DNA of 64,000 nt from Debaryomyces hansenii CBS767 (lineage: Eukaryota > Ascomycota > Pichiomycetes > Serinales > Debaryomycetaceae): the NCBI RefSeq assembly GCF_000006445.2, contig NC_006047.2:1302001-1366000 (forward strand), in the 5' to 3' direction. Both the position numbers and the translations under genes were made by a program. Below, one piece after another: positions 44,652 to 54,418 of the stretch (position 1 is the stretch's first letter; the number at the start of each line of letters is the position of its first letter). Under the pieces are notes generated by a model. It was not told the DNA's origin and searched no databases. It saw only the letters and a program-made list of their open reading frames with translations.

Positions 44652-45337
44652 GTTATTGCCCTGTTAAATTTATATGCTGATCGTATTCCCTAATAAATTT
44701 GCAAAATAGTTATTAAACCTCGCAACTGCATACAAAACCAGCGCTACATACATACAGTGATTTATATCATGAAGGTATAAATACACATAGAATATTAAAC
44801 AATGATGAATCTAGAAATAGATTTTATATAGAAATGAAGATCATTCCAATTATTATAACAGTTGTAAGCAATTTTTCGTAATGCAAAAGTCAAATTTGAA
44901 GTTTGAGTTGCAAAAAACGCTTTTCCATGATATCATCTTTATGAGAACTAATATTATCCGTACTTTAATAAGCCTCTATGTATTATGTCTGTTCAAAAGC
45001 TTGTCAAATCAAACTAACCCAATTGGAATAACTGATACTTCTTACCAAATTAGGATGAAATTAAATTCATATCTGCTTTCATAACCTCAAGGCTTGAGTT
45101 CAAGAGAATTTGGAATTGGAATTGGAATTGTTGAAATATGTGGTTACAGGAGATATATACGCTGTTATTCTCACTATATGCATATTCGTAAGTAATACTA
45201 GTAAATTGGAACTGATAGATTGAAGTTACTTAATAAATCACTCGTACTGCATATACCGATAATCGGAAAGTCATCTTGAGTTTAGATAATAGTAAGAACT
45301 AAACTACTATTTTAATAGTTTAGAAGCTATATAAATA
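44652..45337. other. Divergent intergenic region, Zn2Cys6 gene/CWC15
   Basis: 686 bp. It includes a short tandem (TTGGAA)3 at 45110-45127. A 67-codon plus-strand frame at 44881-45084 starts with ATG but is AT-rich and resembles nothing known. No RNA gene recognised. Confidence 0.45.
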
Positions 45338-46018
45338 ATGACAACGAATCATAGACCAACATTAGAGAGTAAACGAGGGAAAGCTGAACTGATTTCAAAC
45401 ACAATATTTCATTCAAGATCTTTACCCCAACATACCTCTTTGAAATATAGAGGTGATATACGAAAACCTAAGGTTGATACTAAGATCGGGAAACAAGCAG
45501 TAGAGGAGTTGAAGAAGGATTTACTTCTAAATGAGGGTAAACTTGAAGATTCTTTAAAAATTAATAAATCATTAACGGATGGTGATCATCTGATGGATGA
45601 GCATATAAGTAAAACAATTGATAATCAAGAAGATGAGCGGGATTATAACAGACAGGAATATGATGAAAGATCAATAGGTAAAGAAGAATACAGTGGTTCG
45701 GAAGATGATTCTGGAGATGATTCAGAAGACGAAACTGCTCAACTAATGGAAGAACTTGCCAAAATAAAAAAAGAAAGACAAGAGGAACAAGAAAAATTAG
45801 AATTGCAAAATAAACTTGATAAAACTAAAGTATCCAATCCGTTGGTGCAGGTAGTAGGTGCTTCTACTGAAGCGAATTTTAAAATTAAGAAGAGTTGGAG
45901 AGACAGCACGGCTTTCAAGAAGCAAAACTCACAGAATAAAAATGATGATGAAACCTTTACAAATGATACTTTGAACTCCGAATTTCATCAAAACTTTTTG
46001 ACGAAGTATATAAGATAA
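45338..46018 (+). CDS. CWC15: Spliceosome-associated protein Cwc15
   Basis: Predicted 226-residue component of the Prp19/Cdc5 (NineTeen) complex that stabilises the active spliceosome. The N terminus MTTNHRPTLESKRGKAE and LPQHTSLKYR is the most conserved part of the family. A variable acidic middle follows (EDDSGDDSEDETAQL), then a charged helix ELAKIKKERQEEQEK. The C-terminal motif NPLVQ, FKIKKSWRDSTAFKKQ and the final NDTLNSEFHQNFLTKYIR complete the match. It is longer than Saccharomyces Cwc15 (175) through the acidic middle. It converges on SPA2 with a 111-bp gap. Confidence 0.92.
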   Translation: MTTNHRPTLESKRGKAELISNTIFHSRSLPQHTSLKYRGDIRKPKVDTKIGKQAVEELKKDLLLNEGKLEDSLKINKSLTDGDHLMDEHISKTIDNQEDERDYNRQEYDERSIGKEEYSGSEDDSGDDSEDETAQLMEELAKIKKERQEEQEKLELQNKLDKTKVSNPLVQVVGASTEANFKIKKSWRDSTAFKKQNSQNKNDDETFTNDTLNSEFHQNFLTKYIR

Positions 46019-46129
46019 CTACATTAATAACTATGTATTTGATAAATAAATTTTGGGTAATTAATACAATGATAAGTGAAAAAATGGATAGATATAAATA
46101 TAAATATTTCCGTAGTATTTGAATTTGAC

Positions 46130-49100
46130 TTAGGTTAAGTCTTCGGAATGACTTAATCTAGCATCAATATTGGCGATGTCTTCCTTTAAGCTTGCTTCTT
46201 CTACCGTTTTAACTAATTCCTTGGTACATTTCGCGATATCAAAAGAAATTCCAGCCAACCTCTGTTTGAAATTCTTATCAGCGAAATCAGTATCATTCTT
46301 ATCACCATTAGGTTTGCATAATATATTCATACGATGGTTGCAATCATCCAAGCTTTTGACAACCCAACTACCGTGCTCTTTTAATTGAGCATTACGAGTT
46401 TGATTCATTGATGTATTTGTAGCTTCTGTCATTTGTAATATTACCTCAGTGATAGCTTTTGACTTCTGTCTCAAGTCACCTCTAGTTGCACTAGGTTTTT
46501 TAATAGCAGACAATAACGATTGAATGGTTGAAATGACTTGTACTGTTTGATGTTCCAAGTAAAGTAAAACCTGAGTTAAAGTATTATCCGGATCGTCAAT
46601 GTCGAAGAGATCAACATTGAAAGTAGCTGCTGCCATCGATTTACGATATTCTTGCCTTTGCCTTGCTTGGGATTCTTGAGGGTGTTCATTGTCATCGGAT
46701 TCAGCATCAAAAGAGGATTCTTCTTGATCAGAAACGTTTGATGTATTTCTATCATTTGTAAAATTGACACCTTTAGGTTTCTTGTTTGTTTCTATATTCC
46801 TATCATTAGACATGTTTATATTAGTAGCATTTTCGTCTAAACCTTGAGGTTTCTGATTGCCATTCATATTAGTTGATTCTTCATCTAAATATTGTGGTAT
46901 GATAGAAGATTGGTTCCCATTCATGTCCTCTACCTTAGAGCTAGGAATTGGGAGGTCGGCTTTTTCATTTATTGGGTTGACATTTTCAAACTGACTATCT
47001 GTGTCATTGTTCTTACTATTTTGCAGCAAAACGTTGGAGATGTTGGCATCAGAAATATTATCAGATACTATTGACCTAGAACCCACGTCTTTGTTCACTG
47101 CAGGAAGAGTATTGACTTCATCGTTTGAATTTTTCGAGGAAGTTATTTCAGTGTCTGATAATCCTTTGGATTTAAGATCGGTGTGAGTTTTCTCTTCATT
47201 ATTAGCATCAGTTGTGGAACTTTTATCAGATCCAGGCGCCAACCTATTCCTTATACTTTGAAATAACCCTTTGCTTCTAGAACCTGCAAATGCTGTTCCA
47301 GCTGCGGCCGCTCCTGCAACGGCTGCTCCAGTATTAATTTTAGAATCTATTGAATCATTTTCATTCACGTTTTCTAATCGAGGAGAACTTAGAGCAGAGT
47401 CTGACCTATTTTCTTGATTCTGTTGTCTAATTTCTAAAGAAGAGCGACTCACTAAAAAGCTATTGTTAACATCATCATTCAGATCATTGGCTTGCGATTC
47501 ATCCATATCGTTGTCACTTGATATGCTTTTTTGGTCACTCTTAATTTCTGTATTTGTCAAGTTATCAGTGTTACTTTGAGGTTTATGTATACTTCTATCC
47601 GTTGGACTATCAAACTGCTTGACTCTATCAAAAATGTTGGATCTTTTTGTTGGGGTAATATTCCCTTCATTTGATATTACATTTGAATCAATTCCCTTTG
47701 ATTCCGAAGGCGTTAAAAGTGAATCATTCTGTCTCCTAGATGCTGGGGAATATGAATTGGATACTCTTGTTTCTTCTGGTGAGTTATTACCGCCCTCAAA
47801 CTTAGAAGCCAAAGCACTTATATTTCTACTTCTTGGGCTGGGGTTTAAATTTTTGGATAAGCTTGGAGTTCCCCTAGAAGCAAACTCAGTTGGAATGATG
47901 CCCCTTCTCACTGGAGATAATTCATCGATTTTAATAGAACTTGACGAATCAATATGATCGATTCTTTCTTGTGCCAATTCTCTAGTCTTAGTAGGTGATA
48001 CATTCTGTAAATCTAGGATTGAACCCTCGTTGAGACTTTTTGTCAATTCTCTAGCCTTAGTAGGCGTTACATTCTGTGAATCTATGATTGAACCCTCGTT
48101 GAGACTTTTTGTCAATTCTCTAGTCTTAGTAGGCGTTACATTCTGTGAATCTATGATTGAACCCTCGTTGAGACTTTTTGTCAATTCTCTAGTCTTAGTA
48201 GGTGATACATTCTGTGAATCTATGATTGAACCCTCGTTGAGACTTTTTGTCAATTCTCTAGTCTTAGTAGGTGTTACATTCTGTGAATCTAGGATTGAAC
48301 CCTCATTGAGACTTTTTGTCAATTCTCTAGTCTTAGTAGGTGTTACATTCTGTGAATCTATGATTGAACCCTCGTTGAGACTTTTTGTCAATTCTCTAGT
48401 CTTAGTAGGCGTTACATTCTGTGAATCTATGATTGAACCCTCATTGAGACTTTTTGTCAATTCTCTAGTCTTAGTAGGTGATACATTCTGTGAATCTAGG
48501 ATTGAACCCTCATTGAGACTTTTTGTCAATTCTCTAGTCTTAGTAGGTGATACATTCTGTGAATCTAGGATTGAACCCTCATTGAGACTTTTTGTTGGTG
48601 TAGAAGATCCCATATCTCTTTCAGCATTATGAAAATTTTGGTTTTGATTTTCACGTAATTTGTTGGCCATTTTCAAGGGTCTCACAGCAGTGTTAATATC
48701 GCTATCTGTTTCCTTCGCATCATTGTGTCTAGTTTTTTCATTCAGAACATGCAGAGGTTCCTGGTTAATATTTATTGTGCCTGTGGAATTTTCATTTAAC
48801 TTTGAAATGGATATCAACTCACAAACAGTAAAGCAAACTTCACCGAGTGATTTCTCAACAACTATTTTTGGAAGGATATCAGAAAAAATAGCATAATACC
48901 TTGTAGTAGTGAGAGCATAACTAACTGCTTCCCGAAGACAAATAGAGTTTTCATTACTGTTCAAATGCTGCTTCTCTCCTTGGTTCGCAATTTCATTACC
49001 AAGCAAAGAAATTTTTGATATTTTATCAAATAACATGTCAGGGACGGGATTTGGATCATTTATACTTAACAAGAAACTTTCTACTAAAGCTTGTAAATCG

Positions 49101-50605
49101 GTCACTAATTTCATGGAGATTAATCCAGATGGAGTAACAAACGTTTTCAATTCATCTCTGGATATAACAGATTCCTTTAAAGAGCTTGAAATTTGGCCAG
49201 ACCTCAAGGCTTCGTACCTTTCTTGCCATACAGCAGCATTATTGTCTGTCAACTGGGATTTTTGCTGATTCTTGATTGAGGCGGAATCTAAATCAGATAA
49301 TTTTTCGATGAATAGCTCCATATCTTTTTTTAATTCATTTGACGTATTCGAAGAAGGATTTATAGAAATATCCTTCGAAGTCGCGTTCGATCTTTGAGGT
49401 GATGTAGCCCCAATATCATTGAAAGCATTCAAAGAAGCAATAGAAGTAGCTTCTCTGACACTAGCATTCGACCTTTGAGGTGATGTGGCTTCCCGGGAAG
49501 TGAAAACTTCTCGTGGGGAAGTGTTTTTCATTGAATGATTTTCCAACCGTAAGCTTGCGTTGGTAGCCTTTAAATTTTCTAACTCCAGTAACAACAAATC
49601 ATTATTCTTTGTTTCGTTCATCGACCTAGAGTTAGTCTCTGATTGCAAAGCATCTAATCGTCTTTCATAATCAGATTTATTCTGTAACCAATTATTTTTC
49701 TCTTCGCTCAAATTATCCATTTCGTCACTGAGTGTTTTATTCTGGGAAGCTGAGTACTCATAATCACTTTTAAGTAAATCATATTTTTCTTGAAGCTGCA
49801 TTTTTTCGGACTCAATATTATCCAAACGATTTCTCAACTCGGAGATCGTTTGATCCATATCAGAGCCTTGTTGGTTAAATGACCTATCATTTTGATGGTC
49901 AAGGCTTCTGCTACCAGCTCTATCGCCATCAACAAGTATATCCAGTTTGTTTATCTCTGGCTGATCATCGTCATTTTCTTCATCACTAGACCAAGTCAAA
50001 TTTGCTTTGGTTGGAATCACAGTTTTGGGTTGCACCCCTATCGTTTGATTCAATAACTCTGACGAGTTAGGCTGCTTCGCAGAATTGATGCCTCTATCCA
50101 TCTCTTTCAGGTCACCTTTAGTACTGTAACCATTGTTATTTTCATCTACATTATCTCTGTTATTTATTTCGCGTCCATTATCTTGGACAGCTTGATTTAA
50201 AGATTTACTATTATCATTGCTTGCATAATGATTACTATTATTCACGTCAGAAGTGCGGTGTAAATCTCTTCTCTCTATTTCGAAGGAAATATCTGACACT
50301 AAGTCTTTGAACCTCGATTGAGGTAATGAAGACAATTTTTGTCTTGCTTGATTTCTTTTCGGATGAAATGTTGATTTTGGTAATAAATAATCAGGCTCAC
50401 CTCTGGACTCATCAATTCTTCTCTTTAATTCATCATACACGTCGGTACTCAACTCTCTGAACTGAGCGCTCGACAACTTTAAGAGCTTTTCTCTGGCTCT
50501 AGCCGCTCTTGTCGAATTAGTTTTAGTTCTGGTGCTCAGATCATCCGAGATTACCAAAAATTGTTTTAAAACTTTATAGTGTTCTGCTAAGCCCTTTTCA
50601 CTCAT
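46130..50605 (-). CDS. SPA2: Polarisome scaffold Spa2
   Basis: Predicted 1491-residue scaffold at sites of polarised growth that gathers Bni1, Pea2, Bud6 and MAP-kinase modules. Two N-terminal Spa2-homology/GIT repeats are evident (REKLLKLSSAQFRELSTDVYDELKRR and ARQKLSSLPQSRFKDLVSDISFEIERR, about residues 35-115). A coiled coil follows (about 245-355), then a conserved region around SGLISMKLVTDLQALVESFL. A block of nine near-identical 23-residue repeats (about residues 672-878; KSLNEGSI..) comes next, then a long disordered part with many SP/TP sites, and a conserved C-terminal helical domain (about 1340-1490). The Saccharomyces and Candida proteins are similar in size and also contain internal repeats, of different sequence. 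SCB and MCB-like sites lie upstream. Confidence 0.9.
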   Translation of the reverse strand: MSEKGLAEHYKVLKQFLVISDDLSTRTKTNSTRAARAREKLLKLSSAQFRELSTDVYDELKRRIDESRGEPDYLLPKSTFHPKRNQARQKLSSLPQSRFKDLVSDISFEIERRDLHRTSDVNNSNHYASNDNSKSLNQAVQDNGREINNRDNVDENNNGYSTKGDLKEMDRGINSAKQPNSSELLNQTIGVQPKTVIPTKANLTWSSDEENDDDQPEINKLDILVDGDRAGSRSLDHQNDRSFNQQGSDMDQTISELRNRLDNIESEKMQLQEKYDLLKSDYEYSASQNKTLSDEMDNLSEEKNNWLQNKSDYERRLDALQSETNSRSMNETKNNDLLLLELENLKATNASLRLENHSMKNTSPREVFTSREATSPQRSNASVREATSIASLNAFNDIGATSPQRSNATSKDISINPSSNTSNELKKDMELFIEKLSDLDSASIKNQQKSQLTDNNAAVWQERYEALRSGQISSSLKESVISRDELKTFVTPSGLISMKLVTDLQALVESFLLSINDPNPVPDMLFDKISKISLLGNEIANQGEKQHLNSNENSICLREAVSYALTTTRYYAIFSDILPKIVVEKSLGEVCFTVCELISISKLNENSTGTININQEPLHVLNEKTRHNDAKETDSDINTAVRPLKMANKLRENQNQNFHNAERDMGSSTPTKSLNEGSILDSQNVSPTKTRELTKSLNEGSILDSQNVSPTKTRELTKSLNEGSIIDSQNVTPTKTRELTKSLNEGSIIDSQNVTPTKTRELTKSLNEGSILDSQNVTPTKTRELTKSLNEGSIIDSQNVSPTKTRELTKSLNEGSIIDSQNVTPTKTRELTKSLNEGSIIDSQNVTPTKARELTKSLNEGSILDLQNVSPTKTRELAQERIDHIDSSSSIKIDELSPVRRGIIPTEFASRGTPSLSKNLNPSPRSRNISALASKFEGGNNSPEETRVSNSYSPASRRQNDSLLTPSESKGIDSNVISNEGNITPTKRSNIFDRVKQFDSPTDRSIHKPQSNTDNLTNTEIKSDQKSISSDNDMDESQANDLNDDVNNSFLVSRSSLEIRQQNQENRSDSALSSPRLENVNENDSIDSKINTGAAVAGAAAAGTAFAGSRSKGLFQSIRNRLAPGSDKSSTTDANNEEKTHTDLKSKGLSDTEITSSKNSNDEVNTLPAVNKDVGSRSIVSDNISDANISNVLLQNSKNNDTDSQFENVNPINEKADLPIPSSKVEDMNGNQSSIIPQYLDEESTNMNGNQKPQGLDENATNINMSNDRNIETNKKPKGVNFTNDRNTSNVSDQEESSFDAESDDNEHPQESQARQRQEYRKSMAAATFNVDLFDIDDPDNTLTQVLLYLEHQTVQVISTIQSLLSAIKKPSATRGDLRQKSKAITEVILQMTEATNTSMNQTRNAQLKEHGSWVVKSLDDCNHRMNILCKPNGDKNDTDFADKNFKQRLAGISFDIAKCTKELVKTVEEASLKEDIANIDARLSHSEDLT
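47972..48592 (-). repeat. In-frame 69-bp minisatellite, nine copies, in SPA2
   Basis: Exactly nine 69-bp units (621 bp) encode nine 23-residue units KSLNEGSI-(I/L)-D-S-Q-N-V-(S/T)-P-T-K-T-R-E-L-T. Variation is limited to a few codons (Ile/Leu, Ser/Thr, one Ala, one Leu). Each unit offers an (S/T)-P-T-K site like a cyclin-dependent kinase target. Confidence 0.95.
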
Positions 50606-50975
50606 ACTATGGTTTTTGGAATTAACACCTACTATATAGCAACTTCTTATTTACTAATATTCAAAAATTACTAAAAGCTGTTAAAAAGACAGAAATTTTC
50701 ATACGAGTAGCATTCATTTTTAAAAAAATCGACGTGAAAGCAGGCGCGTTCGATTTTTTTTCGTGCTCCAAGTCTTGTTCTCAGTGTATAAGAACAATAA
50801 CGAACTAAAAAAACGTACATATATAGCCAAATGTACATATGTAAGCAACGAGGTGTTCGAATATTTCATGGCATGCTAGATAAAGCTGAATTTTACGTGC
50901 AATTAATAATACTAAATAAATCTAATTACACTTCTATGTACATATTTAGGAAAAAGGTGATATGAGGCAATAAGC
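50606..50975. other. SPA2 promoter region
   Basis: 370 bp between SPA2 and the MRPL15 3' end; it contains SCB and MCB-like sites about 140-160 bp upstream of SPA2 and no gene. Confidence 0.5.
50744..50765 (-). promoter_or_regulatory. SCB plus MCB-like pair upstream of SPA2
   Basis: Read on the minus strand: CACGAAAA (50765-50758), a full SCB core for SBF, followed by ACGCGC (50749-50744), an MCB variant. Both are about 140-160 bp upstream of SPA2, as expected for a G1/S bud-site gene. Confidence 0.45.
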
Positions 50976-51665
50976 TTATGACAGTTTGGATTGGTCGATT
51001 ATAGTAGCTGTGATGTCTTCGATGGAAGGTTCAGTGCCGAACAATTTTTCTCTGATGAAGGCTTCTGCTATCTCTTTTCCATGAGTAAAAGTAATGGCAC
51101 CAACCAATGCATACATCATTTGGGCACTAACCTTCATCTCACCACTAGATTCAAAGCTCAAGTCATGGTTGTACGATTTCCAGAACATTATACTGTTCAA
51201 ATTAGTAGTTTTTGCAAATAACCCCAAGGACATACGACCTGCGAGTTCTTTCGCAATTGGTGATCCCAAGCTATCCAAGTTTTTCCCATCTATAGCATTT
51301 TCGTTGGTAGTTGGCTTGTCCGTAACTAGTTTGGCGCAGAACAAATTCAAAATCTTCGCTCCCATGGCACTTAATTTCTCGTTGTATGGTTTGATCCCAT
51401 TACCAAATGACTTGTGGGTCAACACTTGTAACGCCAAGTCATCGGATATGCTGTACTTTTCTGGTAAGAAGCCTTTGATATGTTTTAAATTCTCCTGGGT
51501 TTTGCCGTACTTATACCCATGGTTGGTGATGAAAACTTCTTCTGGGTCTCTCTTGAGTCCCGCAACTCTTTCTCCCTTATGCAAATAAATATTTCTCGTT
51601 GGATTGACCCTCAAGGAGTTTCTCATATTGACCCCCCTCAAAGAGGTTAATTGTCGTATACTCAT
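50976..51665 (-). CDS. MRPL15: Mitochondrial large-subunit ribosomal protein Mrpl15 (mL57)
   Basis: Predicted 229-residue mitochondrial ribosomal protein with an RNase III-like fold lacking catalysis. The N terminus is basic, Ser/Arg-rich and amphipathic, fitting a mitochondrial presequence. The RNase III-like core has LALQVLTHKSFGNGIKPYNEKLSAMGAKIL, where enzymes have the catalytic signature NERLEFLGDA; here the acidic metal ligands are absent, as in Mrpl15. A second helical block SAQMMYALVGAITFTHG.EIAEAFIREKLF completes the fold. The size is near the 253-residue yeast protein. Confidence 0.85.
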   Translation of the reverse strand: MSIRQLTSLRGVNMRNSLRVNPTRNIYLHKGERVAGLKRDPEEVFITNHGYKYGKTQENLKHIKGFLPEKYSISDDLALQVLTHKSFGNGIKPYNEKLSAMGAKILNLFCAKLVTDKPTTNENAIDGKNLDSLGSPIAKELAGRMSLGLFAKTTNLNSIMFWKSYNHDLSFESSGEMKVSAQMMYALVGAITFTHGKEIAEAFIREKLFGTEPSIEDITATIIDQSKLS

Positions 51666-51901
51666 AATACTGCTTAAAGACTAAACCACGACAAGACAGT
51701 ACTAACTACCTTAACATTTTAACTTCATGGAAATTTTCATCAATTTTTCGACCAAATCGATTATGAAATTTATTACGTAATATTTTGGATTTTTTTGTGG
51801 CTAGTGTTCACGATGATGAGGCTCATGCTGCTATAAATTTTTTTAGATACATATGAAAAACCCATTAAACTATCAGAAATAGAGACAATATAAGCACGAG
51901 C

Positions 51902-53554
51902 ATGGATATATTTAGAATTTTGTCAAGGGGAGCATCCCTTAAGAAAAGTAAAGATATTACAACTGATTATGCTGTGCCATCGAGGAAACAATTTGTCAAT
52001 GAAAAGCAAAAAGAAGAGAATTTGAAAAGCGTGGTTGATAAAGAAGTTGATTTTTTTCATACTAAGAAGCACACCAGTCATAAGGAGACCGAAAAGAAGA
52101 ACGACGAGGGTGAGGATGAAATAGAAGATGAGGTACCACCTTTGACTATTTCCAGCGATGACGATGCCCGTAAATTGCGTAAGCTAAATAAATCCAAAGT
52201 CAGTGGAGAAGATATTCCGTTACCTATAGGGTCATTTGAAGATTTAATTGGAAGGTACAAATTGGACAAGAAGTTGTTGTCAAATCTAATAGATGCAGGG
52301 TTTACAGAACCAACGCCAATTCAAGATGAAGCTATTCCAATATCATTGGAAGGCAGAGATTTAATAGCATGTGCTCCTACTGGATCAGGTAAAACATTAG
52401 CATTTTTAATTCCTTTAGTGCAGACTATTTTGCAATCTAACCCTAATGTTAAGAACTATGGTATTAGAGGGTTAATTATATCGCCCACTAATGAATTGGC
52501 GGTACAAATATTTCAAGAACTTAACACGATGACAAAGGGTAAGAAGATGAAAATTGGTATATTATCAAAGCAACTAGCTAACAAAATTAATAATAAAATT
52601 ATAAACTCCAGCAAGTACGATATATTAGTTTCCACTCCATTGAGATTAATTGATAGTATCAAAAACGAAACAATTAGTTTGTCAAAGGTTGAGCAATTAG
52701 TCATTGATGAAACGGATAAGTTATTCGACCAAGGCTTCGTAGAACAGACTGATGAAATCTTATCTAATTGTACTAATACGAAATTAAGAAAATCGATGTT
52801 TTCTGCAACTATACCTTCCGGTGTTGAAGAAATGGCCCAATCAATAATGAAAGATCCTATCAGAGTAATTATTGGACATAAAGAAGCCGCCAGTAATACA
52901 ATTGAACAAAAATTGGTGTTTACTGGTAACGAAGAGGGTAAGTTATTAGCAATAAGGCAAATGATACAACAAGGAGAATTTAAACCACCAATTATTATTT
53001 TCTTGCAATCCATCACTAGAGCTAAGGCATTATTTCATGAATTATTGTATGACAGGTTGAATGTTGATGTCATTCATGCCGAAAGAACCCCAAAACAAAG
53101 AGATGAAGTTATTAAAAGATTCAAAAGCGGTGATATTTGGGTCTTAATTACCACCGATGTTATTGCTAGAGGTGTTGATTTTAAGGGTGTTAATTTAGTA
53201 ATAAATTATGATGTCCCACAAAGTGCACAGGCGTACGTTCATAGAATTGGTAGAACCGGTAGAGGTGGTAAAGCAGGTAAGGCTGTGACTTTCTTCACAA
53301 AAGAAGATGACAAAGCTGTGAAACCTATCATCAATGTCATGAAGCAATCTGGTTGCGAAAGTGGATATAGTGGATGGTTGGAAGATATGCATAAATTGTC
53401 CAAGAACGAAAAGAAGGATGTAAAGAAACACGAAATTAAGAGAAAGCAGATTAGTACAGTTCCAAAAATTATGAAACAAAAGAGAAAACAAAGGGAAGAA
53501 ATGATTGATGCTTCTAAGAGAAGAAAGCAGGAATCCCAACTGAACACTGAATAA
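51902..53554 (+). CDS. ROK1: ATP-dependent RNA helicase Rok1
   Basis: Predicted 550-residue nucleolar DEAD-box helicase needed for 18S rRNA synthesis, releasing snR30 and acting with Rrp5. The N terminus [15 protein letters not shown] is a Rok1 hallmark. Helicase motifs in order: Q motif [21 protein letters not shown], Ia SPTNELAVQ, Ib STPLRL, II DETD (269-272), [42 protein letters not shown]. The C-terminal tail is Lys/Arg-rich. Motif II has Thr in place of Ala (codon ACG rather than GCG), an uncommon variant at the name-giving motif. The start ATG at 51902 has the expected N terminus. Confidence 0.95.
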   Translation: MDIFRILSRGASLKKSKDITTDYAVPSRKQFVNEKQKEENLKSVVDKEVDFFHTKKHTSHKETEKKNDEGEDEIEDEVPPLTISSDDDARKLRKLNKSKVSGEDIPLPIGSFEDLIGRYKLDKKLLSNLIDAGFTEPTPIQDEAIPISLEGRDLIACAPTGSGKTLAFLIPLVQTILQSNPNVKNYGIRGLIISPTNELAVQIFQELNTMTKGKKMKIGILSKQLANKINNKIINSSKYDILVSTPLRLIDSIKNETISLSKVEQLVIDETDKLFDQGFVEQTDEILSNCTNTKLRKSMFSATIPSGVEEMAQSIMKDPIRVIIGHKEAASNTIEQKLVFTGNEEGKLLAIRQMIQQGEFKPPIIIFLQSITRAKALFHELLYDRLNVDVIHAERTPKQRDEVIKRFKSGDIWVLITTDVIARGVDFKGVNLVINYDVPQSAQAYVHRIGRTGRGGKAGKAVTFFTKEDDKAVKPIINVMKQSGCESGYSGWLEDMHKLSKNEKKDVKKHEIKRKQISTVPKIMKQKRKQREEMIDASKRRKQESQLNTE

Positions 53555-53853
53555 TAAATAGAGTTTGTATATTATTACTATAATGAATATTTTCGCATTA
53601 TGTCTCCGGGATCTAATAACCATGATATATGTATATTTCAAGAAATAAATAAGCCTACCTCCAAAATTTCCATCAAGAAGACAAGTCTAATAGAAACCAA
53701 ATAAACAGAGAATGTACAGAACAAGTAGAAAAAAACATGGAGCGAACGTTAGCTGTGATCATGCTCCTCGTCTAAAATGTTATAATATATGTGTAGGCCC
53801 ATCGGTAGAATACACAGACAAGAAAATGCCGTCAACAATATAATTTATGTAAC

Positions 53854-54225
53854 TTAATGGTGGCTACCTACGGATGGGTAACCGAAAACACTTCTTCTAC
53901 CGATTATTTCACCAACAGAAAAGAAACCTAATAACTGGGTACCATAAACAGCGGCCTTAACAGCACATTCTTTGGTTGGTTTGAATTGAGCAGCCTTGAC
54001 GAGAAAGTCCTTTTGTTGTTGTGGAGATTTAATGAACTTAAATGCATTTTGGTAAACTTGTTGGAAGTTTTGTTGTGTTGGTGGTGCTAACCCTTCACTT
54101 TTGTAAACAATTTTACCAACTTCGGCACTGACCTTACCCCAGTAAGTAGCGCAATTAACAAATTGAGTAGACTTGTTGACTAAACCGTTAACGGTATTGG
54201 TGGCTTTGGTGATAATGGCAGACAT
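53854..54225 (-). CDS. ATP20: Mitochondrial ATP synthase subunit g (Atp20)
   Basis: Predicted 123-residue inner-membrane subunit g, which with subunit e drives F1Fo dimer formation and crista curvature. A helical N-terminal part (TVNGLVNKSTQFVNCATYWGKVSAEVGKIVYK) is followed by PPTQQNFQQVYQNAFKFI. A single C-terminal membrane helix carries the dimerisation motif G..SVGEIIG (a GxxxG-type pattern), ending RRSVFGYP. The length fits the yeast protein (115). Confidence 0.93.
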   Translation of the reverse strand: MSAIITKATNTVNGLVNKSTQFVNCATYWGKVSAEVGKIVYKSEGLAPPTQQNFQQVYQNAFKFIKSPQQQKDFLVKAAQFKPTKECAVKAAVYGTQLLGFFSVGEIIGRRSVFGYPSVGSHH

Positions 54226-54418
54226 ATTATAATTTTACACGGATCCTTGTATGATTATAAAATTTTATTATTCAACCATATAACAGTTCGTTTGAAATTT
54301 TCAGTCCTTCGAACTTACACAAAAATGCTATTCGGCCAATTATATTATTGAAAAGATAGACTACTACATTGGGAAATTAGTCGCAATCTGAACTATACAT
54401 TTCCTATACCTACTAAAA

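Noticed and set aside
44881..45084. 67-codon ATG frame between the Zn2Cys6 gene and CWC15
   Set aside because: Short, AT-rich and without recognisable similarity; such frames are expected by chance in a 686-bp AT-rich gap.
48030..48632. 200-codon plus-strand frame made of repeated LRLFVNSLVLVG units
   Set aside because: It is the antisense reading of the SPA2 69-bp minisatellite; a repeat whose period is a multiple of three stays open on the opposite strand by construction.
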